64,000 nucleotides of DNA from Gammaproteobacteria bacterium (GTDB lineage: Bacteria > Pseudomonadota > Gammaproteobacteria > Coxiellales > Coxiellaceae): assembly GCA_023266215.1 (NCBI GenBank), contig JAHFRQ010000001.1, positions 310,001 through 374,000 on the forward strand. The letters are read 5' to 3'. Shown here one piece after another: positions 17,593 through 26,441 of the stretch; position 1 is the first letter of the stretch, and the number at the start of each line of letters is the position of its first letter. The notes beneath the pieces were generated by a model. That model saw only the letters and a program-made list of their open reading frames with translations, was not told the origin of the DNA and searched no databases. Made by a program: the position numbers and the translations under genes.

Positions 17593-18825
17593 CTATTTCA
17601 TTGCCATGCCTAAATTAAATATCGGCAAGTACATGGCGATAATAAAACTACCAATAACGCCTGAAATTAAAACCAGCAATATTGGCTCTAGCATCGTGGT
17701 TAAACCATCCACCATCGCATTCACTTGCTCTCGATAATATTCTGCCACTTTTCGCAGCATCTCTTCTAGTGAACCTGATTTCTCGCCAATATTCACCATT
17801 TGGATAACCAGCGCAGGAAACAAATAAGTTTCTTGCAACGATTTTGCCATCGGCTCGCCTTGCGTAATCTCTTCTCGCGTTTGCGCAAGTGCTTCGCTAA
17901 ACAGAATATTACCAGAAGCTTCTGTAATTTGAGACAGCGCATTAATTAATGGAATACCCGCGGATAATGTAATAGATAGCGTCAAGCAAATTCGAGCAAT
18001 AATTGCTTTTCTAGCCAGATCACCAAATAAAATCATGTTGAGAATAAGACGATCTCGCATCCGCTGAAACCGAAATGATCTTTTATTCAATTGCAACAAG
18101 CCAAAAACAAAGGCAGCAACGCCTATTAACATTAACCACCAGTATTGTCGCAAGGCATTTGAAAAATTAACAAACGCTTGCGTGAAAGCCGGCAGTTTTG
18201 CACCGAAAGAAGCATAAATTGCCTCAAATTGTGGCACCAAAAATACTAGCATTCCGATTGCAATTAAAAGCGCAATACAAATCACGGTGACAGGATAATA
18301 CAACGCTTTTTTAATCATGCGCTTTAATTGTTCTTGTCGCTCTAGATAAGAAGCGATTTCTTTTACAATTTGATCCAATGTACCGGACTGCTCACCCGCC
18401 GCAATTAATCCGCACAGCATTGGCGGAAAAAATTGAGGATGCTCAGACAGCGCTTCTGAAAATGAGCCGCCTGTCGCCAAATTATCACGAACGGTTAACA
18501 ATAGTGCACGTAACTTCACTTTTTCAAGGCCTTCGGCCATAATCTCAAGCGCTTGAACCAGTGGAATTCCTGATGTAATTAAGGTGGATAGCTGCCGCAT
18601 AGTAAAAACAATATCAGCGATTTTAATGCTTTTAGCAGCGCCACGTGACAACAGCATCACGCTGCGTTGTTTAAAATAGGTAATTGAGACGCCTAATTGG
18701 CGAGCTTGATTTTCTGCGCTGAAATCACCGTCAGCGACGATAATGCCGCTGACTTTTTTCTGCCATTTGTTTTGGCCTTTCCAAACGTAAGCTTGGTATT
18801 TGCCCATTCCCTGATTTTTGATCAT
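17593..18825 (-). CDS. pilC: Type IV pilus inner-membrane platform PilC
   Basis: Polytopic platform protein of 410 residues with two type II secretion F domains (residues ~70-195 and ~275-400). TMRQLSTLITSGIPLVQAL and GEQSGTLDQI in the first are mirrored by LTLSITLSAGIPLINAL and GEKSGSLEEML in the second, and each domain ends in membrane helices. PilC is turned by PilB to add pilins. The start overlaps the pilB stop by 4 nt. Confidence 0.95.
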   Translation of the reverse strand: MIKNQGMGKYQAYVWKGQNKWQKKVSGIIVADGDFSAENQARQLGVSITYFKQRSVMLLSRGAAKSIKIADIVFTMRQLSTLITSGIPLVQALEIMAEGLEKVKLRALLLTVRDNLATGGSFSEALSEHPQFFPPMLCGLIAAGEQSGTLDQIVKEIASYLERQEQLKRMIKKALYYPVTVICIALLIAIGMLVFLVPQFEAIYASFGAKLPAFTQAFVNFSNALRQYWWLMLIGVAAFVFGLLQLNKRSFRFQRMRDRLILNMILFGDLARKAIIARICLTLSITLSAGIPLINALSQITEASGNILFSEALAQTREEITQGEPMAKSLQETYLFPALVIQMVNIGEKSGSLEEMLRKVAEYYREQVNAMVDGLTTMLEPILLVLISGVIGSFIIAMYLPIFNLGMAMK

Positions 18826-20534
18826 CCTGGTACCGCAACAACTCGATTTAATTCTTCAAGACTTGTTATACCAGTTTTTACCTTGTGTAATCCAGCTTCT
18901 CGTAAGTTTGCAATGCCTTCGGCATGGGCTTGAGATTCGATTTTTAGGGTACTGCCGCCTTGCAGAATCAACTCTGAAATGGCGGGAGATATGGGCAAGA
19001 CTTCATAGATACCCAGACGACCCCGATAACCATTTTCACAACGAGAACAACCAACTGCGCTGTATATTTTAAGGGTTGGAATCTCGGATTCTAGAAAACC
19101 CTGCCTTAATAATTCTTCTTTGGATAACTCAGCTTCTTTTTTGCAATTGCTACACAGCTTTCGAACCAAGCGCTGCGCGATCACCAAAATAAGTGAGCTT
19201 GCAATATTATAGGGATTCACCTCAAGATTAATTAATCGTGAAATCGCTGCAGAAGCATTATTGGTATGCAATGTTGATAACACGAGGTGGCCTGTTTCAG
19301 CTGCCTTCATTGCGATATCCGCTGTTTCAGCATCTCGAATTTCACCCACCATAATAATATCAGGATCTTGCCGCAAAAAAGCTCTTAACGCGCGCGCAAA
19401 CGTCAGCCCTGTTTTAGCATTCATGTGCACTTGATTCGTACCAGGCAAATAAATTTCGATTGGATCTTCAACCGTGCAAATATTTTTTTGCACTGAATTT
19501 AAAAGATTTAAGGCGGTGTATAACGTCACTGTTTTACCACCGCCCGTTGGGCCAGTGACTAAAATAATACCTTGTGGTTTATGTACCGCAGTTAAATATA
19601 ATTCTCGCTGTGCGGCTTCCATGCCGAGTGAATCTAAATCAAGTGGCGTTGCATTGGGATCTAAAATTCGCAACACAATTTTTTCACCATGCACTGTCGG
19701 ACATGTGCTGATACGAAAATCAACTGTTTTATCGGGCGATAACGTAATTTTAAAACGACCGTCTTGTGGCACGCGATGCTCTGCGATATCTAAATTAGCC
19801 AATACTTTTAATCGTGCTACCATCGGTGAAACAGCGCGAATAGAAGAGCGAGATGCTTCATGTAAAATACCGTCGATGCGATATCGAATTCGATAATATT
19901 TTTCGTAAGGCTCAAAGTGAATATCAGAAGCTTTTAATTTAATTGCTTCAGTAATTAATTGATTCGTGTATTGCACAACCGGTTTATCTTCTGTGTTTGC
20001 TGCAAAAGAAATTTCTTCTGGTCCTTCACGCCCCGCTAATTCAAAATCAGGTAGAGGCTGTCCTTCGATACTGCCCACACTACCGCCAACTGATTGCGCA
20101 TCTTTCATGTCAGTGAGTAATGCGCGCAACTTATCTGCTTCGACTAAAATTAATTTGACACGTGTGCCTGTCGCAAATGCGATTTCACTGGTATTTAATA
20201 ATTCAGGATCTGCGACACCAAAAATTAGTATATTATTTTTTCGCATCAATGGGATTGCAAAACCTTTTTGAACAGGTTCCAATGTTAAAAATTCGTTAGG
20301 AATGCTTTGTGTTTGATGGGCTTCGACATCATAGAGCGGCAATGAAAAAAATTGTGATGCTGCTTCTGCCAATGCTTTTGCATTAACCCATTTTTTTTCT
20401 TCAAGATAAAGCAACAGCGGACGCTCATCTGCGCGCGCTTGAGTGGATAGCTCTTGAGCTTGCGCTGCCGCCAGCAATCCATTGGTCACAAGATGCTGAG
20501 CAAAAGGCGGTAGTGGATGTTGCATTTTCGCCAT
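18822..20534 (-). CDS. pilB: Type IV pilus assembly ATPase PilB
   Basis: Extension motor of 570 residues. An N-terminal MshEN/GSPII_E domain (residues ~1-150) is followed by the ATPase core: Walker A GPTGGGKTVT (third Gly where Ser is common), Asp box, Walker B LRQDPDIIMVGEIRD and His box GHLVLSTLHTNNA. A zinc-binding four-cysteine site (CSNC..CSRC, about 45 residues apart) is present. First gene of the pilB-pilC-pilE-pilZ-PAP2 run. PilD is not in the window. Confidence 0.95.
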   Translation of the reverse strand: MAKMQHPLPPFAQHLVTNGLLAAAQAQELSTQARADERPLLLYLEEKKWVNAKALAEAASQFFSLPLYDVEAHQTQSIPNEFLTLEPVQKGFAIPLMRKNNILIFGVADPELLNTSEIAFATGTRVKLILVEADKLRALLTDMKDAQSVGGSVGSIEGQPLPDFELAGREGPEEISFAANTEDKPVVQYTNQLITEAIKLKASDIHFEPYEKYYRIRYRIDGILHEASRSSIRAVSPMVARLKVLANLDIAEHRVPQDGRFKITLSPDKTVDFRISTCPTVHGEKIVLRILDPNATPLDLDSLGMEAAQRELYLTAVHKPQGIILVTGPTGGGKTVTLYTALNLLNSVQKNICTVEDPIEIYLPGTNQVHMNAKTGLTFARALRAFLRQDPDIIMVGEIRDAETADIAMKAAETGHLVLSTLHTNNASAAISRLINLEVNPYNIASSLILVIAQRLVRKLCSNCKKEAELSKEELLRQGFLESEIPTLKIYSAVGCSRCENGYRGRLGIYEVLPISPAISELILQGGSTLKIESQAHAEGIANLREAGLHKVKTGITSLEELNRVVAVPG

Positions 20535-20693
20535 AAATTTCCTTTTATTCCATACAGATAGGTATAGCGCATATTTTAGACGATTTCCACGGCGCCGCTC
20601 TCTTAAGATAGGTTAACTATTTGATTTTATTTATTTTATTAATTTTTTATTATTCTATACTGGTTTTTCTGAGATAAAAACCAGGCATTCTCT

Positions 20694-20730
20694 GGCGCAC
20701 CCAATCCGGTTTTCCGATTTTGGTGCGGCG
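20694..20730. repeat. Hairpin repeat, copy 1
   Basis: This begins GGCGCACCCAATCCGG, has TTTT in the middle, and returns as CCGATTTTGGTGCGGCG, so it is a near-palindrome that would fold into a long hairpin. It matches copy 2 at 20748 almost base for base. REP-like dispersed hairpin or mRNA-stabilising element; no function shown. Confidence 0.7.
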
Positions 20731-20747
20731 AAAAGTATGTTATGCTA

Positions 20748-20785
20748 GGCGCACCAAATCCGGTTTTCCGATTTTGGTGCGGCGC
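20748..20785. repeat. Hairpin repeat, copy 2
   Basis: Second direct copy, 54 nt after the first, beginning GGCGCACCAAATCCGG and returning CCGATTTTGGTGCGGCGC. It differs from copy 1 mainly at one base in the left arm (CCAAAT against CCCAAT), which improves the pairing with the right arm. It sits 33 nt beyond the stop of the receiver gene. Confidence 0.7.
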
Positions 20786-20817
20786 ATAGTCAATAACGGC
20801 AGAAGTCAGAGCAACCA

Positions 20818-21768
20818 TTAATCTTTGCGAGATGTTGGAATAACTTCTGCCCAATAGTAATTTTCTTTGCCCGCTAAAATAGCGGCTTTATAAAAATGAT
20901 GTGGCCAGTCAGCATGATTAAAATTCCAGGCCTCTTTTCCTAATCCAAAAAATGGGATTTTCGACCGACTGGTTATGTCGACTAATATATTTTCTGACAA
21001 TGATTTTTCAAAATTATTATCAGCAATCCAAGCCTCTAAACTACGATCTGTGTGCACAATAAAATAAGATTTTTCGCCCTTCTTGTTAATGCACAAAAAG
21101 CTACCCTGTTTATCTATAAGATAATATTCGGTTATACTTTTTGTTTTGCAATAGGCAGTGAAAAAATCAATAAAGACAGGATCGGTCAGCGCAAGTTTGT
21201 GCTCTGTTTCTAAATACGCCAGCAATGGTGCAGATATTTTTTGAAAATAGCGCTGTGTCAACTCGGATAAATGAAAAACGAGCTGATCTTCCATGTGCTG
21301 ATCGCCCTTTCGAATAAAACGTTGAATATAATTATGATTAAATCCTTCGATCGCTTTTTCTTGATCTGCAAAACCCGTTAATAGAATTTTGGGAATAAAC
21401 AGATCAGGGCAGGCTTTTGCAAATTCAAATCCATTCATATCAGGCATCTGATAATCAATTAACATGGCCGTAACTTCTCGGTGACGATTGGGGTCAGTTG
21501 AAATTTCGGCAATAGCTGTAATATCAAAGTCAATCGGTGTGTGCTGCAAAATGCCATAATTCTCGTCGTTTTTGATACTTTTTAAAAAGCTTTTTTGCTC
21601 TAAGGGTGATTGATAATGATTTAAAAAATATAGAGCTTCTTTTCCTGATAAGAAAGTTTCAATAGAATTTCGCTCTTCTAAAACGAGCTTAACACAAGCA
21701 AGCAAAGTCTTGTCATCATCGATATAAAGCCAAGTACTAGGATAATAAAATAAAGGTAAACTTTTCAT
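20818..21768 (-). CDS. Response-regulator receiver protein with insertion and unknown output domain
   Basis: A 316-residue protein. Acidic pair YIDDDKTLL (residues ~15-20), phospho-acceptor in MLIDYQMPDMNGFEF (residues ~112-126), conserved Thr in ILLTGF and Lys in FIRKGD mark a receiver domain. About 45 extra residues (KSFLKSIKNDENYG ... DPNRHREV) sit before the phospho-Asp strand, which is unusual. The C-terminal half (residues ~190-316) has no recognised DNA-binding motif. Last gene of the operon with kinase and HTH regulator, 16 nt downstream of the latter. Likely the kinase's partner. Confidence 0.75.
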   Translation of the reverse strand: MKSLPLFYYPSTWLYIDDDKTLLACVKLVLEERNSIETFLSGKEALYFLNHYQSPLEQKSFLKSIKNDENYGILQHTPIDFDITAIAEISTDPNRHREVTAMLIDYQMPDMNGFEFAKACPDLFIPKILLTGFADQEKAIEGFNHNYIQRFIRKGDQHMEDQLVFHLSELTQRYFQKISAPLLAYLETEHKLALTDPVFIDFFTAYCKTKSITEYYLIDKQGSFLCINKKGEKSYFIVHTDRSLEAWIADNNFEKSLSENILVDITSRSKIPFFGLGKEAWNFNHADWPHHFYKAAILAGKENYYWAEVIPTSRKD

Positions 21769-21784
21769 TTTTCAATTCTCACGA

Positions 21785-22423
21785 TTAATTTTTAAAAATT
21801 TTATGCGACTCAATCACAACGCCCAATATTTTTGCTTCTTTTGGATCAAAGGCAATTGTTTTTAAGTCAGCTGCTAGCGGATGAAAATATTTATGCCGGC
21901 CTTCCGCGCTATATTTTTTTAAGACTGCTGCGGCATCGCCTTTAAAACTAATTAAAACATAATCCCCACTTTCAGGCTGCGCATTGGGATTAATAATAAT
22001 TGAAGTTCCACTATAAAAAACAGGCTCATATATATTATTTTTAATGAGCACTGAAAAAATGTTTGTATAATCCAATGCGTAATCTTGCGCTTGCCAGCGA
22101 AGCCAATGAGCTGGCGCTGTTAAATAATTTTTATAATCACGTGCTTCATTAACGGTTAACTCTGGAATTGACATCGCGGGCTGAATTTTTAATTTTTCAT
22201 CTAGCTCAGCTCGACCTAGTAATTGCTCAATAGTCACGCCAAAATAATCTGCAATTAACGTTAAAGTCGATATACGCGGATCGCTAACATCACCTGACAT
22301 CAAACGATGCACCGTTGGCGTTGGCAAATTAATTTCTTTTGCGAGCGCATTTCCCGTTAAATTCGACTGATTTAAAAGGCATTTTAGCACGCTCATCAAA
22401 TTAGCTTGTTCTTTCTGACTCAT
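21785..22423 (-). CDS. HTH transcriptional regulator with S24/LexA-like C-terminal domain
   Basis: An XRE-type helix-turn-helix of 212 residues total (residues ~8-65; GNALAKEINLPTPTVHRLMSG is the recognition part) followed by a LexA/CI-like beta domain (residues ~115-205). The region aligned with the Ser of S24 peptidases (SMEP) reads NIYEP, so the nucleophile appears missing; a Lys pair is present in AVLKKY. A non-cleaving regulator that senses by another route is likely. Its ATG overlaps the kinase stop (ATGA), and the receiver gene follows. Confidence 0.75.
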   Translation of the reverse strand: MSQKEQANLMSVLKCLLNQSNLTGNALAKEINLPTPTVHRLMSGDVSDPRISTLTLIADYFGVTIEQLLGRAELDEKLKIQPAMSIPELTVNEARDYKNYLTAPAHWLRWQAQDYALDYTNIFSVLIKNNIYEPVFYSGTSIIINPNAQPESGDYVLISFKGDAAAVLKKYSAEGRHKYFHPLAADLKTIAFDPKEAKILGVVIESHKIFKN

Positions 22424-24525
22424 TGCTCATCCATCCTGAGTACTATTTTAAAAGCAAAAAATTTGGGAATCATTTGAATATTATTTTCTGCACAAAATTG
22501 CTGAATGTGAATTTCATCAGATCGGCTTGTCACTAGAAATATTCTAGATGCTTCTGATTTACTCAATAAAATAATGTCAATTAAATCTAATCCGTTGTAT
22601 GGTTTTCCAGAAAATTCATAATCAATTAAATAAGTACAGATATTATTTTTATTTTTTTCAATAATAGAAAGCAAGGCTTCTTTTGATTTTGCATATTGCA
22701 AATCAATATTACCGCTCAGTCCCTTAAATCTTTCCTGCCAGGCATGAAAAATGGAAATACTATCATCAACACAAATAACGGTTGAATTTTTTTGAAAAAA
22801 TAATTCATCTAAAAACCAATCGGGGGATTTTTGCAAGGGCAGCGTAATAGTCGCAAAAGCGCCCTGTGATATATTGTTATGAAGCTCAATTTTACCTCCC
22901 CATTGCGACAATGTTTCTTTTGCATGAAAGAGGCCTAACCCAGAACCTGATTTTTTAGTGGTAAAGCCGCGAGCAAAAAGCGATGCGCTAATTTCATCTG
23001 AAATTCCAGACCCATTGTCTGAAATAATAATTTCAACATGCTCATTATTTTTATGCAATGCGATCGTTATTTTATTGCCGTGATTTAACACTGCTTCATA
23101 GCTATTATTAATCAGATTAGTTAAAATCCGTTTCATCTCTGATCGGTCAGCTTGAACAAAAAACCCATACGCCTCGGCTGAAAAGTCATGCAAAATGCAA
23201 ATAGATGGATTTGAAAATGCAGCGCGCCTTTCTGATATAACATAATCCAGTAAAACTGCAATTTGAATAGACGCATCCTGAAACTCTGCAGATTCAGGTA
23301 GAACATTTTTCTTGTCTAAATTATTGGTAATATCTCTAATATGATTAATGGAGTCTCTCAGTAAAATATATTTTGACTCCTCAATTTCTGGCAGGCGCGT
23401 AATAATCATTTCGAGTGCAGTAAGCGGTGAGCGGATGTCGTGGGCGACTTGGGCGGCAATTTTTGTCATTGCCTTATTTCGCTCAGCTTCAATTAATCTT
23501 TCTTCATTTTTTTTAATTATTTTTAAAAGTTTATTAATATGGCTGCTCAGCGCCGAAATTTCATCTTTTCCGATGACATCAACATTTTGAAATACACTAT
23601 TTGATATAATTTTATCTAACTGACTGTGTAAATTTTTAAAATTGGCAATTACCCTTTCAGTTAGGTATTTTGAAATGAAAAATCCAAACACAATAAAAAA
23701 TAAATCAATAATTGAAATTGATAGTAACAGTGATTGTAATGTTTTATTGATCGACGCTGTCGTAACTTTTGCTTTTAGAATATAATAGTAGTTTCCTGCG
23801 GAGCTAGATATGCGTTTAGTTTTGCACTCGCAGCAATCAGGAAGGCTAAGGTAAACAATTTCTTTTAAATGAATCACGTTTTTTGTATTATCTAAATTTT
23901 TATTGTACACGTCACCCAGTAATTGGTAGTTTGGTGTGTATACTTTTATATTTACGAAATCATGCTTAGTTTGCAGTGCTGTCTTAAGAAGCTTATCGAT
24001 AAAATCAAGGCGAATACTTGACTCAAGTATTCTAGTATGACTCTTATTTGACGTCATAATATACTTAAAGGGGCCTGGCATAGATTCACCGCTGCTTAGA
24101 ATAATAGGCGTTCTGAATATTTTACTTTCTCCTGTTATCAATCCTTTGTATGCTGCGCAGTAATGAAATATATTATCGGTAATTTTTCCGTTTGTGGATC
24201 TAATAAATTTCCCTTTCGCATTTGTAACAAAAAAATTGCTAACTTTCAGTTTGCTTGCAAGAGACTTAAGCTGATTGTCTGATGGCAATCCGTCATGTGC
24301 CTCAGTATCTTTCAGGACATACAACGCATCAATCCCTCTTATTTCTACCGCATTCTCAAATTGCAAAAGCATCGACCCAATTTGATTTAAATCCAACTTG
24401 TACGTACTTATGAATATCTTTTTTATATAGTGACTCGCATAAATATATGAAACACAACCAATCAACACCGATAGCAATGTTGAAATTGTAAATATGGCAA
24501 AAAAAACTTTGTTTCTAAAAGTCAT
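22420..24525 (-). CDS. Hybrid sensor histidine kinase with C-terminal receiver
   Basis: Membrane kinase of 701 residues. TM1 (residues ~7-30), periplasmic sensor (~31-265, with a CCEC cysteine cluster near 231-234), TM2 (~266-287), HAMP-like linker, then HisKA with His362 in AAQVAHDIRSPLTA, HATPase with N box NLINNSYEAV (470-479), DNGSGI and GSGLGL, and a receiver (581-701) with DD at 587-588 and Asp635 in YLIDYEF. It follows the methyltransferase by 2 nt. Ligand unknown. Its place beside the hydrazine cluster makes a sensing role for the product or a precursor conceivable. Confidence 0.88.
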   Translation of the reverse strand: MTFRNKVFFAIFTISTLLSVLIGCVSYIYASHYIKKIFISTYKLDLNQIGSMLLQFENAVEIRGIDALYVLKDTEAHDGLPSDNQLKSLASKLKVSNFFVTNAKGKFIRSTNGKITDNIFHYCAAYKGLITGESKIFRTPIILSSGESMPGPFKYIMTSNKSHTRILESSIRLDFIDKLLKTALQTKHDFVNIKVYTPNYQLLGDVYNKNLDNTKNVIHLKEIVYLSLPDCCECKTKRISSSAGNYYYILKAKVTTASINKTLQSLLLSISIIDLFFIVFGFFISKYLTERVIANFKNLHSQLDKIISNSVFQNVDVIGKDEISALSSHINKLLKIIKKNEERLIEAERNKAMTKIAAQVAHDIRSPLTALEMIITRLPEIEESKYILLRDSINHIRDITNNLDKKNVLPESAEFQDASIQIAVLLDYVISERRAAFSNPSICILHDFSAEAYGFFVQADRSEMKRILTNLINNSYEAVLNHGNKITIALHKNNEHVEIIISDNGSGISDEISASLFARGFTTKKSGSGLGLFHAKETLSQWGGKIELHNNISQGAFATITLPLQKSPDWFLDELFFQKNSTVICVDDSISIFHAWQERFKGLSGNIDLQYAKSKEALLSIIEKNKNNICTYLIDYEFSGKPYNGLDLIDIILLSKSEASRIFLVTSRSDEIHIQQFCAENNIQMIPKFFAFKIVLRMDEQ

Positions 24526-24527
24526 TA

Positions 24528-25307
24528 CTATTTCTTTAATTGCAATATTGTATCATTTAGCACTAATGAAATACATCCATCTTGCTGTATAAACTCGGAC
24601 ATTTTCCGTTGAATTTCGATTTCTGGAATTTTCTCAAGATAATTACTTAATAAAAATTTCATTAGTTGCTGTATTGATTTTGTTTCAAATTGACAAGAAA
24701 AATTTGATGCGATGTATTTTTTTTGAATGTCTGAAAATATCTTAGTGCAAACTAATTCAACATCATGATTCGTATGATATGGAATTTCCATTTTGATAAG
24801 CTCAAAAAAATAGGCCCATAATTTAATAAGATCATTATTTTCATTTGCTACAACAATCCACGCTTCACCATTTTCTTTTAAGCAGGCGCGAATGGTGCTT
24901 AAAACAGGCTGAATTTCTGGAACATAATATATTGAGTGGCACATAATTATAATATCAGCAAAGTTCTCTGGCATTTTATCAACAGTATCAAAGATAGATA
25001 GTTCTATATTTGCTTCGTTAAATTTTTTAGTCGCTGATTCACGATAGTCGGAAACTGGTTCAAGCAAAGCTAATTTCAGACGCAAGCGACTGTTTGCTAT
25101 GCTCTTGTATAAATCAAATAATAATTCACCATCGCCCCCGCCAAAATCTAAAATACAAATCTCAGTTTTATTTCGGATAAAGGAATCGAGCATTTCTAGA
25201 AGCTTGCTCATATTTTCACGATGCTCTGTTGAATGCGCTTGAAAAAATTGATATTCTTTCACTAGATTTGAAAAGTCTTTTTTGGTATCTTCGTCTCGCA
25301 TAACCAC
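24528..25307 (-). CDS. Class I SAM-dependent methyltransferase
   Basis: A 259-residue methyltransferase with motif I ILDFGGGDGELLFDLY, acidic strand LALLEP, then a third strand around IIIMCHSIYYVPE, the usual methyltransf_11/12 layout. The C-terminal ~80 residues are variable and helical. It lies 33 nt after the cyclase gene and 2 nt before the kinase, so it belongs to that operon. Methyl acceptor unknown; a small acid such as a pathway intermediate is possible but only inferred from location. Confidence 0.75.
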   Translation of the reverse strand: MVMRDEDTKKDFSNLVKEYQFFQAHSTEHRENMSKLLEMLDSFIRNKTEICILDFGGGDGELLFDLYKSIANSRLRLKLALLEPVSDYRESATKKFNEANIELSIFDTVDKMPENFADIIIMCHSIYYVPEIQPVLSTIRACLKENGEAWIVVANENNDLIKLWAYFFELIKMEIPYHTNHDVELVCTKIFSDIQKKYIASNFSCQFETKSIQQLMKFLLSNYLEKIPEIEIQRKMSEFIQQDGCISLVLNDTILQLKK

Positions 25308-25340
25308 TCTCCATTTAATGCCAATTATACTGAAAGTTAA

Positions 25341-25988
25341 TCATATGTTGTTAACCACAAACACCCGCACTTGCAATCCATCCATACCAGCAATTTTAAA
25401 TGATGGAATAATTAAAAATTGGTAACGGCCCTGTGTTGTGTTTTTTAAATCTAGATTTTCAATGATTAAAATATTATTTGAAAGTAAAATATGATGAACG
25501 GGCAATTCAATCGCTGAATATTGATCAACACTCAAATAGTCTATTCCAACTATTTTCACTTTTGATTCAACCAAAAATTCTGCAGCCTCTGGCTCAATAT
25601 AAACAGCATGATCAGAAAAATTTCCGGTCTTTGATAAATTAGAATTGTTAGTTTTAAAGAAAATAATATCGTTTTGAAAAAAACTATATTCTTTGAGAAA
25701 ATTAAGATTAATTGATCTGTGCTCACTCGGGACTTCAATAATAAGCCCATCGCCTTGTAAATCATCGTGCGAATAATCTGAGCTTGTTTTCCCGCCGCGC
25801 ATAACATGCGCTGGAAAATCAATATGCGTACCCAGATGATTGCTCAAGCTAATTTTCGATAAACAATAATGATTATTTTTATCATCTAATTTTACAATTA
25901 CTTGCTTTTCAAAAGCTGGATCACCTGGAAAGACAGTTAATTCTGAAGACATTTCAACCGTGAGATCTTGCAATTTTAATTTATTCAT
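25341..25988 (-). CDS. Cyclase family (KynB-like) metal-dependent amidohydrolase
   Basis: A 215-residue protein of the cyclase/arylformamidase (PF04199-type) family. The metal-binding motif HLGTHIDFPAHV with a nearby GGKTSSDY and the later HAVYIEPEAAEFL and GIDYLSVD are all present. Family members hydrolyse formyl-kynurenine and similar amides or lactones. It is the first gene of the minus-strand operon, facing the small gene at 26167 and the N-hydroxylase. The substrate is not predictable; no other tryptophan-degradation gene is visible. Confidence 0.8.
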   Translation of the reverse strand: MNKLKLQDLTVEMSSELTVFPGDPAFEKQVIVKLDDKNNHYCLSKISLSNHLGTHIDFPAHVMRGGKTSSDYSHDDLQGDGLIIEVPSEHRSINLNFLKEYSFFQNDIIFFKTNNSNLSKTGNFSDHAVYIEPEAAEFLVESKVKIVGIDYLSVDQYSAIELPVHHILLSNNILIIENLDLKNTTQGRYQFLIIPSFKIAGMDGLQVRVFVVNNI

Positions 25989-26039
25989 TTTGAGTTCCAG
26001 TATAAAAATCTATAATCCGTATATTTTTGCAAAAAACAC

Positions 26040-26068
26040 TTGCCGAGTTAACATTAATGTAATATAGT
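26040..26068 (+). promoter_or_regulatory. Sigma-70-type promoter upstream of the small repeated gene
   Basis: TTGCCG at 26040-26045 and TATAGT at 26063-26068 with a 17-nt spacer. It lies about 100 nt before the ATG at 26167. The second repeat copy near 35.75 kb keeps the -35-like part (TTGTCG) but lacks this -10 box. Confidence 0.5.
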
Positions 26069-26153
26069 TTCGAAACTTAAATGTTTAATTTAAAGCTTGT
26101 TGAAAATTCTACCAGGTTTTAAATGAAAAGCCAGAGAAAACAAGAAAACGCAA

Positions 26154-26399
26154 AAAGGAGCGATTGATGTCAAGTCGAAATAAAAAGCCTCGCTTCAAGA
26201 TAGTAGCGACTCGATATGACGAGATAACACACAACGTGCAGTTGTTGGATATCCAGAATAATGAATTATTCACGGTAAAAGCGCTGGAAATCTTAAAATA
26301 CGATCACTTTTTAACAGAGCTTTCGCCCGATGATCTACGAAGACTCATTTATGGCGTCCATCATGATTTGATGATTTTGGAGAAAAAGGAGATGAGTGA
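26154..26399 (+). repeat. 246-bp perfect direct repeat, left copy
   Basis: Identical base for base, by eye, to 35774-36019. It contains the ribosome site and nearly the whole small gene (26167-26433). A weaker similarity continues upstream: ACACTTGCCGAGTTAACATT here against ACACTTGTCGAGTTAATATT in the right copy. The two copies are 9620 bp apart in the same orientation and enclose the biosynthetic operon. Confidence 0.95.
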
Positions 26400-26433
26400 C
26401 TTTGTGACGCACTTCGAACTTGAGAATACTTGA
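26167..26433 (+). CDS. Small protein of unknown function, copy 1
   Basis: An 88-residue basic protein beginning MSSRNKKPRFKIVATRYDEI and containing LLDIQNNELFTVKALEILKY and LSPDDLRRLIYGVHHDLMIL. I do not recognise it. It has no membrane segment or signal peptide. The ATG at 26167 follows an AAGGAG site seven bases away and is preferred to the TTG at 26164. The first 77 residues are identical to copy 2; the C-terminal tail (DFVTHFELENT) differs. It sits at the head of the biosynthetic operon, about 80 nt before the N-hydroxylase; a regulatory role is possible. Confidence 0.7.
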   Translation: MSSRNKKPRFKIVATRYDEITHNVQLLDIQNNELFTVKALEILKYDHFLTELSPDDLRRLIYGVHHDLMILEKKEMSDFVTHFELENT

Positions 26434-26441
26434 AAAATTTG

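Larger units (their letters stand above)
20535..20817. other. Intergenic region between pilB and the receiver gene
   Basis: No gene is visible in these 283 nt. The half next to pilB must hold its promoter and ribosome site (AGGAAAT just before the ATG on the minus strand). The other half holds three hairpins: one with arms CTGGTTTTT at 20660-20668 and AAAAACCAG at 20676-20684, and two copies of a longer GC-rich repeat listed separately. Confidence 0.6.

Noticed and set aside
19474-19896. Plus-strand open frame opposite pilB
   Set aside because: It lies fully within pilB on the other strand and has a biased composition typical of an antisense frame.
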